A DNA stretch of 64,000 bases from Prevotella sp. UBA2742 (GTDB taxonomy: Bacteria > Bacteroidota > Bacteroidia > Bacteroidales > Bacteroidaceae). Each line of letters begins with the position of its first letter. The stretch's first letter is position 1. The notes below the pieces were generated by a model, which worked only from the letters and a program-made list of their open reading frames with translations, was not told the origin of the DNA and did no database searches. Positions 52,666 to 61,591 of the stretch are shown one piece after another. The DNA lies in assembly GCA_002353485.1 (NCBI GenBank), contig DEJS01000019.1, positions 1 to 64,000 on the forward strand. Direction: 5' to 3'. The position numbers and the translations under genes were made by a program.

Positions 52666-52675
52666 GGGGGGGGGG
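52666..52675. repeat. G10 homopolymer
   Basis: A run of ten G lies in the gap upstream of the minus-strand secreted protein, about 120 bp from its start. Such tracts slip during replication and can vary in length. Confidence 0.85.
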
Positions 52676-52770
52676 TAAAAACACTTAAAAAAAGTTAAGT
52701 ACTATTTTCTCCCCCCTTATTTGCGTAGAAATATAGCCTACAAAAAGAATAACCCCGACATCCCACTGAC

Positions 52771-52886
52771 CTATCTCCATTCTATCTCCATTCTATCTCC
52801 ATTCTACCTCCATTCTATCTCCATTCTTTTTTACGAATCCAGAATGGAACCTAAATGGAGGTAAAATGGAACCAAAGGTGAGATAG
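52771..52886. repeat. 11-bp tandem array with an inverted second array
   Basis: Five 11-bp units CTATCTCCATT (fourth unit CTACCTCCATT) run from 52771 to 52825. After 17 bp, four 11-bp units of the inverse type (AATGGAACCTA, AATGGAGGTAA, AATGGAACCAA, AGGTGAGATAG) run from 52843 to 52886. The two halves are imperfect inverses and could fold as a long cruciform or hairpin. The array fills the centre of a 510-bp divergent gap (52545-53054); apart from the G10 tract and the promoter at 52984, nothing else is seen there. Confidence 0.9.
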
Positions 52887-52983
52887 GGTGGGGGTAAACG
52901 CGAGCCCAACTCTTGGCAGAACTGGTCCGGACATACTCTGACGACGTAGTGAAACGTTTACGTTCTTTTTCTTTAGAAAAAGC

Positions 52984-53014
52984 TTTGGGATGCTGAAAAT
53001 AATTCTTACCTTTG
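52984..53014 (+). promoter_or_regulatory. Promoter of the PI-PLC-like lipoprotein gene
   Basis: TTTG (52984-52987) and TACCTTTG (53007-53014) are 19 bp apart. The 11-bp array begins about 100 bp upstream. Confidence 0.75.
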
Positions 53015-53054
53015 CAGCGGAATTAGAGAAAACAAATATATTTTGACTAACGAT

Positions 53055-55433
53055 ATGAAAAAGACTTTTCTTTCCTGGTGCGCAGCCTGCATGCTGTGTG
53101 TCTTAGGTGTAATGACGTCGTGCAGCGACGACGACAAGGTGAGAGAGATTCCCGGTACTGACAAAACCCCAAGCGGCGTTGTAGCTGAGCTGGAGGGTAA
53201 CTGGATAGTGGACCTGGACGGGCATCAGGATATTGACTACGGCTTCATGACGCTGCACTTCGACAAGGCGGGCAGTGGCGAGATGGGCATCACGGTGTAC
53301 GACTACGACACGAACGGCTACGACCGGCAGGCGGTGAAGGTGACGACACGCATGCTGGACGACACGACGGTGGACGGAATGCCGATAAAGCGCGTGGAGC
53401 TGACGCCTGACTCTTTGTCGATGGTGGCTATGGGCATTACGGGCAGTGAGGCCGTGGAGAAGGACACGTTGTCGATATGGTTTGATAACAATGTGGCGAA
53501 GATTTTCCTGAACGAGGTGAGCAAGCCTGACGACTACGACGGCGACGGCGAGACGGAGGACGTGTCGAACATTATGCAGCCGGGCATGCTGAACACGGAG
53601 GCGCTGAACAAGGTGAAGACGCGTGAGTATGTGGAGATGATGATGTATGAATACGGCGACCTGGAGGACACGGACAAGTATGCTGCGCAGGCTGCTACCA
53701 AACGTGCGCTGAACACGCGCCAGGGATCGAACTGGATGAAGGACGTGCCCGACACGAAGAAGGTGAGGGACATGCTGATACCGGGTACGCACGATGCCGG
53801 TACTTGTGGCATGGGCGAGGACTGGAACATCACCTTGGGCATGACGCAGCGCAAGTTGTTGCGCGAGCAGTGGGACTGCGGCATACGATACTTCGACCTG
53901 CGTACGCGCTACCGTGACAGCGACGGCAAGGACATGATATTCCACTCGATGCTGGACTGCAAGATGAGTCTGGAACAGGCGCTGGACGAAATCATTGCCA
54001 GGCTGCAGACGTACAAGTCGTCGGACGGCGTGGTCATCAGCATCAAGGCAGAGAACAACGACTTCGGAGGACTGGGTCAGCGGACTTCCGACATCAAGTT
54101 GATTATGCCGGTGATTACGGACGGCAAGTGGGGCGCGCTGACGGTTCATGCCGACATCAGCTCGTTCCTGCAGAAGGCCGGCGATATTGATATCTACAAG
54201 TTCGACTTCATGCCGCTGGATGCCAAGAAGACCACAAACGAGGCTGTGAAGCTGGTGGAGCAGAAGCTGCTGGACAAGAACCTGCTGGCGAAGTTCCACC
54301 CCAGCATGACGATGAAAGACCTGCGTGGAAAGGCCCTGGTGATGTTTGTCAACGACGTGAAGGATGTGGACTACGGCAAGTTGAAGGACTATGTGGTCAT
54401 TCAGGAGAAAGGAGAGCTGTACACCCCGTCGAAGAGTGCAAGCACGACGTACAAGGAGCAGAACGACTGGGAGGTGGGTGGCAACCGCACCTACTTGCAG
54501 TACGTGAAGGAGAAGAAGGAGAGCTTCCGCAAGAAATTCGAAGAAAGCAAGGACGCGACGAAGAATGATTGGGTGTTCAACGCTGCCAACGGCTATGTGT
54601 TTGAGTGCTTCAAGATACCCGACTACGCCAAGGTGTGCGAGTCATGCTATCCGTCGTTCATCGATGCCGTGCGCGACAACCCCGGCTGTCGCGGACTGGT
54701 GGTGATGGACTATGCCGGCGACAACACGATATGCCGCGTGAACATATACAAGCTGGTGGCTAACGTCTTCGTGTCGGGCTCTGTTGTCGGAGGCATTGCC
54801 GACAAGGTGATAGGATTCTTTGCAGGCAAGAAGAAGACCGCCATTGGCAAGAACCTGTTCAAGGCCGGCTACTGGGCGCTGTCGAAGGTGACCATGAACG
54901 ACCATGTGCATTCGCAGGACCTGATATGTGCGCTGATAGACGGCAACTTCACGAGCAATGCCTTCGACCCCAACGTCATTACGCCACTGGCAGGCACCAA
55001 TCCGCTGAAAGAAAGCGACCCCGAGAAGTTCGAGTGTCTGTTTGACGACAAGCAGAACACCAAGTGGTGTGTCAGCTCGTGGAGCAAGGTGGGTCCGCTG
55101 ACGGACAGCTACTGGTATGCGGAGTTCAAGAGCACGGAGCCCTTCACCGCCAAGACGTACACGCTGATAACGGCCAACGACATTGCCTCATATAACGACC
55201 GCAACCCCAAGCGCTGGAAGCTGTATGGCAAGGTGAACGCCCAAGACCAGTACAAGCTGATTGACGAGCGCGACACGGAGAAGAACGGTGGCGACGGCCT
55301 GCCCACAAAGAACTACACGGGCAAGGACTACACGATACAGCACCCGGACAAGTACATGTACTACAAGCTGGAGGTTTACACCAACTGGGGTAATAAGTAC
55401 ATGATGCTGGGCGGATTTAAGTTCTCGATTTAA
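53055..55433 (+). CDS. Lipoprotein with PI-PLC-type catalytic domain and discoidin domain
   Basis: A 792-residue surface or periplasmic lipoprotein; the ATG at 53055 is preferred to an in-frame TTG at 53043. The signal ends GVMTSCSDDD, lipidated at Cys22. An N-terminal beta domain (about 40-150) precedes a phosphatidylinositol phospholipase C X-type domain with catalytic-type His246 in 'MLIPGTHDAGT', 'CGIRYFDLRTRY' and His297 in 'MIFHSML'. The C-terminal ~150 residues resemble an F5/8 type C (discoidin) domain. The substrate is not known; a secreted GPI/phosphoinositide or glycan phosphodiesterase is possible. A partner gene follows after 14 bp. Confidence 0.82.
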   Translation: MKKTFLSWCAACMLCVLGVMTSCSDDDKVREIPGTDKTPSGVVAELEGNWIVDLDGHQDIDYGFMTLHFDKAGSGEMGITVYDYDTNGYDRQAVKVTTRMLDDTTVDGMPIKRVELTPDSLSMVAMGITGSEAVEKDTLSIWFDNNVAKIFLNEVSKPDDYDGDGETEDVSNIMQPGMLNTEALNKVKTREYVEMMMYEYGDLEDTDKYAAQAATKRALNTRQGSNWMKDVPDTKKVRDMLIPGTHDAGTCGMGEDWNITLGMTQRKLLREQWDCGIRYFDLRTRYRDSDGKDMIFHSMLDCKMSLEQALDEIIARLQTYKSSDGVVISIKAENNDFGGLGQRTSDIKLIMPVITDGKWGALTVHADISSFLQKAGDIDIYKFDFMPLDAKKTTNEAVKLVEQKLLDKNLLAKFHPSMTMKDLRGKALVMFVNDVKDVDYGKLKDYVVIQEKGELYTPSKSASTTYKEQNDWEVGGNRTYLQYVKEKKESFRKKFEESKDATKNDWVFNAANGYVFECFKIPDYAKVCESCYPSFIDAVRDNPGCRGLVVMDYAGDNTICRVNIYKLVANVFVSGSVVGGIADKVIGFFAGKKKTAIGKNLFKAGYWALSKVTMNDHVHSQDLICALIDGNFTSNAFDPNVITPLAGTNPLKESDPEKFECLFDDKQNTKWCVSSWSKVGPLTDSYWYAEFKSTEPFTAKTYTLITANDIASYNDRNPKRWKLYGKVNAQDQYKLIDERDTEKNGGDGLPTKNYTGKDYTIQHPDKYMYYKLEVYTNWGNKYMMLGGFKFSI

Positions 55434-55447
55434 AACGGAAAAAGATA

Positions 55448-56155
55448 ATGAAGACAAGACTTTTAACTCTCGTGGCTGCCCTGCTGCTGTGTGGCTGGGC
55501 ACCCGTGATGGCCCAGAAGGACGAGGCCAAGTTCTGCAGGACCTTCGATGAGTTCCTGGCAGGCAAGTGGACCAGCGTAAGCTCGCTGCTGGAGAACAAG
55601 GACAAGGTGTGCGAGATGAAGTTCAAGGACAATGAGCTCAGATTCAAGACGGGCGAGAAGGCCGCCGACAAGGTGCTGCGCAAGGAGGCGCTGGTGCTGA
55701 AATATGCAGGCCATCTGTACGTCAACTGCCGTAACCTGGACTGCAACACGTTCTCGCTGGACTGCAACAACTATGCACAGGCTTTCCTCTACGGGGGCAA
55801 CAAACTGCTGTTTGCTGCCTATAAGATTAACGATGCTGCCCTGTTGGGCAGTCTGGCCGTCGACATCGTGGGCATTGCCACGCCCGGCGTGCCAGGGGCT
55901 GCTACCTTGGTGGCATCGGATGTCATCTGGTATGGGGCGAAGGACCTGGTGGGCTTCCGCTGCTATCTGTTGGAGAAGAGTAACGAAGACGGCGAGGCCA
56001 TGGTAGAGGGCTTGAACGACGACTTCATGGAGAACCTGCTGAAGGGCAACGACGCCCTGCTGAGGCGCTACAAGTCGAGCGAGAAGAAGAACGACCGTCT
56101 GTCAGCGTCGCACATCCTGCCCATACTCAGGGAGAAAGGGCTCATAAAGGAATAG
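55448..56155 (+). CDS. Secreted protein of unknown function, partner of the PI-PLC-like gene
   Basis: A 235-residue protein with a signal peptide (about 1-22, PVMAQ) and no recognised family. The middle has several Cys ('CRNLDCNTF', 'LDCNNYA') followed by a Gly/Ala/Val-rich hydrophobic stretch (about 130-165) that could insert in a membrane or form a buried helix pair. The tail is basic and ends 'LPILREKGLIKE'. It starts 14 bp after the PI-PLC-like lipoprotein gene, so they are cotranscribed; the small partner could be a chaperone, inhibitor or accessory factor. Confidence 0.65.
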   Translation: MKTRLLTLVAALLLCGWAPVMAQKDEAKFCRTFDEFLAGKWTSVSSLLENKDKVCEMKFKDNELRFKTGEKAADKVLRKEALVLKYAGHLYVNCRNLDCNTFSLDCNNYAQAFLYGGNKLLFAAYKINDAALLGSLAVDIVGIATPGVPGAATLVASDVIWYGAKDLVGFRCYLLEKSNEDGEAMVEGLNDDFMENLLKGNDALLRRYKSSEKKNDRLSASHILPILREKGLIKE

Positions 56156-56177
56156 GGAGTTATCAGCCAACGCTAAT

Positions 56178-56212
56178 AGAAGAAGGCTCGCTGCATAAGC
56201 GAGCCTTCTTCT
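56178..56212. terminator. Bidirectional terminator between the secreted unknown and nadB
   Basis: A perfect 14-bp stem (56178-56191 with 56199-56212) with a 7-nt loop, placed between convergent genes. Confidence 0.88.
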
Positions 56213-56213
56213 G

Positions 56214-57803
56214 TTATTTCTTGTCGTAGGCGTGCAGGGGGTAGTCGGTGGTGAAGTGCAGACCGCGACACTCCTTGCGCTCCAGTGCCCAACGGGTGAT
56301 AAGGTAGCCCACGTTGATCATGTTGCGGAGCTCGCAGATGTCGCGCGAGGCCTTGACGCGCTTGAACAGCCGCTCGGTCTCTTCGTACAGCATGTCCAGA
56401 CGGTCCCAGGCACGGTGCAGACGAAGGTCGGAGCGTACGATGCCTACGTAGTTGGACATAATCTGGTTGACCTCCTTCACCGACTGGGTGATGAGCACTT
56501 TCTCCTCGTTGGTCATGGTGCCTTCGTCGTTCCACTCAGGTACCCGGTCGTTGTAGTCGTACAGGTCGACATGTGCCAGCGAGTCCTTGGCGGCAGCATC
56601 GGCATAGACCACGGCCTCGATGAGCGAGTTGCTGGCCAGACGGTTGCCACCGTGCAGACCGGTGCAAGAACACTCGCCGAGGGCATAGAGGCGCTGGATG
56701 CTGGACTGTCCGTTGAGGTCGACCTTGATGCCACCGCACATGTAGTGGGCTGCGGGCCGCACGGGGATATAGTCGGTGGTGATGTCGATGCCTATGGACA
56801 GACACTTCTGGTAGATGTTGGGGAAGTGACGGCGCGTCTCCTCGGGGTCTTTATGGGTGACGTCCAGACAGACGTGGTCCAGTCCGTGTATCTTCATCTC
56901 CTTATCGATGGCACGGGCCACGATGTCGCGTGGGGCCAGCGACAAGCGCTCATCGTATTTCTCCATGAAGGTCTCGCCGTTGGGCAGCTTCAGTATGCCG
57001 CCGTAGCCGCGCATGGCCTCGGTGATGAGGTAGGCGGGGTGTGTCTCCTGAGGGTTGTGCAGCACGGTGGGGTGGAACTGCACAAACTCCATGTCGGCCA
57101 CGGTGCCCTTGGCGCGGTACACCATGGCAATGCCGTCGCCGGTGGCGATGACGGGGTTCGACGTGGTCAGGTAGACGGCGCCACAGCCACCGGTACACAT
57201 GACGGTGACCTTCGACAGGTAGGTGTCTACCTTCTGCGTCTCGGGGTTCAGCACGTAGGCACCGTAGCACTGGATGTTGGGCGACCGTCGGGTCACGCGG
57301 ACACCCAGATGGTGCTGCGTGATAATCTCGACGGCGAAGTGCTGCTCCTTCACGTCGATGTCAGGACAGCTGCGTACCGCCTCCATCAGGCCGCGCTGTA
57401 TCTCGGCACCGGTGTCGTCGGCATGGTGAAGGATGCGAAACTCAGAGTGACCGCCCTCGCGGTGCAGGTCGAACTGGCCGTCTTCCTTGCGGTCGAAGTG
57501 GACGCCCCACCTGACCAATTCCTCTATCTGGCTGGGAGCCTGGCGCACCACCTGCTCCACGGCCTGACGGTCGCTGATGTAGTCGCCGGCTATGATGGTG
57601 TCGGCAATGTGCTTGTCGAAGGTGTCCACCTTCAGGTTTGTCACTGATGCTACGCCGCCCTGGGCGAACGACGTGTTGGCCTCGTCGAGTCCGGCCTTGC
57701 ATATCATACATACGCGCCCCTTGTGGGCACGTGCCACCTTCAGGGCGTAGCTCATGCCGGCCACCCCTGCTCCGATGATGAGGAAATCGTACTTGTATAC
57801 CAT
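56214..57803 (-). CDS. nadB: L-aspartate oxidase
   Basis: A 529-residue flavoenzyme that oxidises L-aspartate to iminoaspartate for NAD synthesis. The N-terminal FAD motif is 'DFLIIGAGVAGMSYALKVA'; others are 'NTSFAQGGVASV', 'REGGHSEFRILH', 'HYMCGGIKVDLNG' and 'ALGECSCTGLHGGNRLASNS'. No nadA or nadC is adjacent. A TAACTTTG box on the minus strand (57824-57831) is its probable promoter, divergent from the next gene. Confidence 0.95.
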   Translation of the reverse strand: MVYKYDFLIIGAGVAGMSYALKVARAHKGRVCMICKAGLDEANTSFAQGGVASVTNLKVDTFDKHIADTIIAGDYISDRQAVEQVVRQAPSQIEELVRWGVHFDRKEDGQFDLHREGGHSEFRILHHADDTGAEIQRGLMEAVRSCPDIDVKEQHFAVEIITQHHLGVRVTRRSPNIQCYGAYVLNPETQKVDTYLSKVTVMCTGGCGAVYLTTSNPVIATGDGIAMVYRAKGTVADMEFVQFHPTVLHNPQETHPAYLITEAMRGYGGILKLPNGETFMEKYDERLSLAPRDIVARAIDKEMKIHGLDHVCLDVTHKDPEETRRHFPNIYQKCLSIGIDITTDYIPVRPAAHYMCGGIKVDLNGQSSIQRLYALGECSCTGLHGGNRLASNSLIEAVVYADAAAKDSLAHVDLYDYNDRVPEWNDEGTMTNEEKVLITQSVKEVNQIMSNYVGIVRSDLRLHRAWDRLDMLYEETERLFKRVKASRDICELRNMINVGYLITRWALERKECRGLHFTTDYPLHAYDKK

Positions 57804-57892
57804 CGTTCTTAAGTTATTTCGTGCAAAGTTACGAATTTTCTCTTAACTCTCACTCCTAACTCTGAACTTTTTCGTACCTTTGCACTGAAATT

Positions 57893-59059
57893 ATGAAGAA
57901 ATATGTTGTTTTGCTGCTCTTATGCAGCTCTTTTATGGGGTTGTCGGCACAGACCGACCGTCTGGGCCCGTCGCTGGACTCCCTGCTGCGCGACCCCATG
58001 TTCGAGACCTCTCAGGTAGGACTGATGGTGTACGACCTGACGGCCGACTCGGCACTCTACTGCCATAACCACCGACAGCTGATGCGCCCCGCTTCGTGTA
58101 TGAAACTGGTAACGGCCATCACCGCGCTGGACCAGCTGCGCCCCAGCTATACCTATACCACAAAGCTCTACTATACCGGACAGGTGGTAGGCTCCACACT
58201 TGTAGGTAACATCTATTGCGTGGGAGGCTTCGACCCCACGCTGACTGTCGACGACGTGGCCGTCATGGCCTCTGGCGTAGCACGTCTGGGCATTGACAGC
58301 ATTCGTGGACTATTGGTCGCTGACCGCACCATGAAGGAAGCCCTCGACTATGGCGAGGGCTGGTGCTGGGATGACGACAACCCCATGCTCACACCGCTCT
58401 CCGTGGGCAGGAAGAACAACTTCCTCGAAACGTTTGCCGAGGAGGTGGCCCGGCTGGGCGTCAACCTGGAGGGTGTACAGCTGACCGAGGGACGCACGCC
58501 ACAGCAGGCACAGCTGCTGCTGACCTATAGGCATAGCATCTCGACCGTGCTGGACCGCATGATGAAGATGAGCGATAACTTCTATGCCGAGTCGATGTTC
58601 TACCAGACGGCATGGTCGGCAGGCAAAGGACTGGCTCGGGCCAAGGACGCCCGCGACATCACCAAGAAGTTGTTTGCAAGGTTAGGGTTGGGGCATTATC
58701 CCTATAAGGTGGCCGACGGCTCCGGGCTGTCGCTCTACAACTACGTCTCCGTCGAACTGCTGTGCCGTCTGCTGCGCTATGCCTGGCTCACACCCTCCAT
58801 CCGCCAGCCTCTGATGGAGTCGCTGCCCATAGCCGGTGTCGATGGCACGCTGAAAGATCGCATGCGGGGCACCGCGGCCCAAGGCAACGTACGCGCCAAG
58901 ACCGGTACCCTGACGGGCATCTCGTCGTTGGCAGGCTACTGCACTACGGCTCAGGGCCACCAGCTCTGCTTTGCCATCATTAATCAGGGCGTCATGCGCG
59001 GTGCCACAGGCAAGGCCTTCCAAGACCGCGTCTGCAAACTGTTGACCGAATATGAATAA
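57893..59059 (+). CDS. dacB: D-alanyl-D-alanine carboxypeptidase/endopeptidase (PBP4 type)
   Basis: A 388-residue periplasmic peptidoglycan enzyme of the S13 (DacB) family. A signal peptide (1-20, GLSAQ) is followed by the three active-site motifs: Ser68-x-x-Lys71 in 'RPASCMKLV', 'SDNFYAE', and 'AKTGTLTGIS'. Length is below that of E. coli DacB, so the inserted domain is reduced. The -7 box TACCTTTG (57875-57882) leaves a leader of about 7 nt. The mscS-type gene overlaps its end by 8 bp. Confidence 0.9.
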   Translation: MKKYVVLLLLCSSFMGLSAQTDRLGPSLDSLLRDPMFETSQVGLMVYDLTADSALYCHNHRQLMRPASCMKLVTAITALDQLRPSYTYTTKLYYTGQVVGSTLVGNIYCVGGFDPTLTVDDVAVMASGVARLGIDSIRGLLVADRTMKEALDYGEGWCWDDDNPMLTPLSVGRKNNFLETFAEEVARLGVNLEGVQLTEGRTPQQAQLLLTYRHSISTVLDRMMKMSDNFYAESMFYQTAWSAGKGLARAKDARDITKKLFARLGLGHYPYKVADGSGLSLYNYVSVELLCRLLRYAWLTPSIRQPLMESLPIAGVDGTLKDRMRGTAAQGNVRAKTGTLTGISSLAGYCTTAQGHQLCFAIINQGVMRGATGKAFQDRVCKLLTEYE

Positions 59060-59969
59060 AGCATCTAAATACATCCTTTTGGTGGTGGTGTGCCTCGTAG
59101 TACCCTCCGCCGTCGTATGGAACTTCCTGCCAGGCTGGCTGGGCGACTATCCGAAAGTCTATAACATCGTACACCGCGTGACGGCTGTTTATATGACCAT
59201 TGTCACGACGTGGCTTGTTATTAGCTTTGCCAACTCGTTCAGGAAGCTGGGTGAGCAACATAATGTACCGCATCAGCAGTACCTGAACTCGTTTATCAGT
59301 GTGCTGAAGATAGTGCTTATCTTCATTGCTGTCATCGTGGTCATCGCCATTATGCTCGACAAGGACCCGTCGACGCTCATAGCAGGACTGGGTGCTGCCT
59401 CGGCCATTCTGATGCTGGCATTCCAGGACACCATCAAGGGTCTGGTGGCAGGAATACGTCTGACGTCAAATAATATGCTGGCCGTGGGCGACCGTATCAC
59501 GGTGCCGGCTGCTGGCATCGATGGCTTGGTGGAGGAAATCATGCTGACTACCGTCAAGGTGCGCAACTTCGACAATACCATCGTTACCATCTCACCACAG
59601 GCTTTAGTCGACGGCTCGTTCCAGAACTGGAAGGGCATGGCAGAGAAACGAGGCCGAAAGGTGGTGCGTAAGGTGTTCTTCGACTTCCGGTCTATCGTCA
59701 AGGACAATGAAGGCATCGTCAACCTGACTCGCTACCGTCAGCACATGGAACAGTGGCTTCGCAAGCACCCTCACGTGCTGAAAGACAATATCATCATGGT
59801 GCACCAGCTGGATGCAACCCCCACAGGGCTGCCTGTGGAGTTTGTGTTCTGGCTCGACGAACAGAAGGTGCCTCTCTTCGAGGAGCTTATCTCCGAAATC
59901 ATGGAGCAGGCCTATGCCGAGGCTACAATCTTCGGGCTGCGTGTCTATCAGCAATTTCCTGAGCAGTAA
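59052..59969 (+). CDS. MscS-type small mechanosensitive channel
   Basis: A 305-residue inner-membrane channel that opens under membrane tension. It has helices at about 7-25, 35-58 and 72-96, then the pore helix TM3 ('LIAGLGAASAILMLAFQDTIKGLVAGI', glycine/alanine-packed) and the cytoplasmic beta and alpha-beta domains ('VGDRITVPAAGIDGLVEEI', 'VTISPQALVDGSFQNW'). The start overlaps the carboxypeptidase stop by 8 bp, so expression is coupled. Confidence 0.9.
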   Translation: MNKASKYILLVVVCLVVPSAVVWNFLPGWLGDYPKVYNIVHRVTAVYMTIVTTWLVISFANSFRKLGEQHNVPHQQYLNSFISVLKIVLIFIAVIVVIAIMLDKDPSTLIAGLGAASAILMLAFQDTIKGLVAGIRLTSNNMLAVGDRITVPAAGIDGLVEEIMLTTVKVRNFDNTIVTISPQALVDGSFQNWKGMAEKRGRKVVRKVFFDFRSIVKDNEGIVNLTRYRQHMEQWLRKHPHVLKDNIIMVHQLDATPTGLPVEFVFWLDEQKVPLFEELISEIMEQAYAEATIFGLRVYQQFPEQ

Positions 59970-59992
59970 TGCCCCTGTTTCGACCCTATTAA

Positions 59993-60024
59993 TTTGGCTT
60001 TTCACGCTTTTTGCATTACCTTTG
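59993..60024 (+). promoter_or_regulatory. Promoter of mutY-purN, with near-leaderless start
   Basis: TTTG (59993-59996) and TACCTTTG (60017-60024) are exactly 20 bp apart. The mutY ATG lies at 60033, 8 bp after the box, leaving about 5 nt of leader. Confidence 0.8.
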
Positions 60025-60032
60025 CACCCGAG

Positions 60033-61019
60033 ATGGACTTTACCAACACGATATTGCAGTGGTTCCACGAGAATGGCCGTGCGCTTCCCTGGAGGGAAAC
60101 GAACGATGCGTATGCAATATGGCTGTCGGAAATCATATTACAACAGACGCGTGTCGAACAGGGACGGCCCTATTGGGAACGCTTTATGCAGCGATGGCCC
60201 ACCGTAGAGGCGCTGGCTGCTGCCAAAGAAGACGAAGTGCTGCGCCAGTGGCAGGGATTGGGTTACTATAGCAGGGCAAGGAACCTTCACCATGCTGCCA
60301 GACAGGTGGTGGAGATGGGGGCGTTCCCCTCTACGCTGGAGGGTATAAAGAGCCTGAAGGGTGTGGGCGACTACACCGCTGCAGCCATCGGCAGCATCGC
60401 TTTTGGGCTGCCTGCTGCCGTGGTGGACGGTAATGTCTATCGTGTGCTGGCCCGGCACTTCGGTGTGGCAACGCCCGTCAATACCACTGAGGGAAAGAAG
60501 GAGTTTACGGCCCTGGCACAGTCGCTGTTGCCCGGCGACAAGGCATCGGCCTTTAACCAGGCAATGATGGATTTCGGCGCGATACAGTGTACGCCGCAGC
60601 ATCCGCAATGCCGGTCGTGCCCATTGCAGGAATCGTGTGTGGCCTGGCGCGAGGGCAGGGTAGATGTACTCCCCGTTAAGGTACGCAGGCTGAAGGTGAA
60701 GGAACGTCATCTGACGTACGTCTATATACGGTACGACGGACAAACCGCCATTCGCCGACGACCCTCGGGCGACATCTGGCAGGGACTCTATGAGCCGTGG
60801 CTTACCGACACGGTGCCCGTGGGCGCCGTATTGCTGCGCCAAAACGTCAGGCATGAACTGACGCACCGCGTGGTCTATGCCGACTTCTGGCTGTGGCAGC
60901 CGGAGGGACGACGTCCAGCCTTGCCGACGGACTATTTCTGGATTAACGAAAGCCAAATAGACAACTATGGCGTGCCTCGCCTGGTGGAAAAACTGTTAGA
61001 AGCATTATGGAAAGAGTAA
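60033..61019 (+). CDS. mutY: A/G-specific adenine DNA glycosylase
   Basis: A 328-residue repair enzyme removing adenine opposite 8-oxoguanine. The start at 60033 (MDFTNTILQWF) matches the family and the promoter position; an upstream ATG at 59994 is inside the promoter. Catalytic Glu is in 'SEIILQQTRVEQ', the helix-hairpin-helix in 'SLKGVGDYTAAAIG', catalytic Asp in 'VVDGNVYRVLAR', and the [4Fe-4S] cysteines follow C-x6-C-x2-C-x5-C in 'CTPQHPQCRSCPLQESC'. The C-terminal ~110 residues are the Nudix-like 8-oxoG recognition domain. Confidence 0.95.
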   Translation: MDFTNTILQWFHENGRALPWRETNDAYAIWLSEIILQQTRVEQGRPYWERFMQRWPTVEALAAAKEDEVLRQWQGLGYYSRARNLHHAARQVVEMGAFPSTLEGIKSLKGVGDYTAAAIGSIAFGLPAAVVDGNVYRVLARHFGVATPVNTTEGKKEFTALAQSLLPGDKASAFNQAMMDFGAIQCTPQHPQCRSCPLQESCVAWREGRVDVLPVKVRRLKVKERHLTYVYIRYDGQTAIRRRPSGDIWQGLYEPWLTDTVPVGAVLLRQNVRHELTHRVVYADFWLWQPEGRRPALPTDYFWINESQIDNYGVPRLVEKLLEALWKE

Positions 61020-61591
61020 ACATAGCCATCTTCGTGTCAGGAAGCGGCACGAACTGTGAGAATCTTATTCGCTACTTCAGCGGTAGCGAGCGTGTGAACT
61101 GTGCCCTTGTGGTAAGCAACAAACCCGATGCCTATGCCCTGGTGCGTGCCGAGGCCCTGGGGGTGGCCACGGCGGTGGCCCCCAAGCCGCTGCTGAATGA
61201 CGAGGCTTACATGATGTCGCTGCTTCGTCAGCACGACATCCATTTCATTGTCTTGGCGGGATTCCTGCCCCTGGTACCCAATTTCCTTATCGACGCCTTT
61301 CCGCGCCGCATCGTCAACGTCCACCCGGCGCTGTTGCCTAAATATGGCGGCAAGGGCATGTGGGGCCACCATGTGCACGAGGCCGTGAAGGCCGCCGGCG
61401 AGACAGAGACCGGCATGACGGTGCATTACGTCACCCCCGTATGCGACGCTGGCGAGGTGATAGCACAGTACAGAGTAGCACTTTCTCCGACAGATACGGC
61501 AGAGGATATCGCAGAGAAAGAGCATCAGTTGGAAATGCAGTATTTCCCGAAAGTCGTAGAGCAAGTACTTCGCGAGACGTTCTCTCTATGA
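61007..61591 (+). CDS. purN: Phosphoribosylglycinamide formyltransferase
   Basis: A 194-residue enzyme that formylates GAR in purine synthesis using 10-formyl-tetrahydrofolate. It has 'IAIFVSGSGTNCENLI' for phosphate binding and the catalytic Asn-His-Asp set in 'IVNVHPALLP' and 'VCDAGEVIAQ'. It overlaps the end of mutY by 13 bp. The final residues and stop codon fall within the first unit of a 27-bp tandem repeat, so its C-terminus may have been reshaped by the repeat. Confidence 0.95.
   Translation: MERVNIAIFVSGSGTNCENLIRYFSGSERVNCALVVSNKPDAYALVRAEALGVATAVAPKPLLNDEAYMMSLLRQHDIHFIVLAGFLPLVPNFLIDAFPRRIVNVHPALLPKYGGKGMWGHHVHEAVKAAGETETGMTVHYVTPVCDAGEVIAQYRVALSPTDTAEDIAEKEHQLEMQYFPKVVEQVLRETFSL

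Noticed and set aside
56232..57647. 471-codon frame antisense to nadB
   Set aside because: The minus strand encodes a complete L-aspartate oxidase with all motifs, and the antisense product is low-complexity Val/Gly/Asp text.
59994..60032. Longer mutY product starting at 59994
   Set aside because: That ATG lies within the promoter (TTTG 59993-59996, TACCTTTG 60017-60024), and the family start matches 60033.
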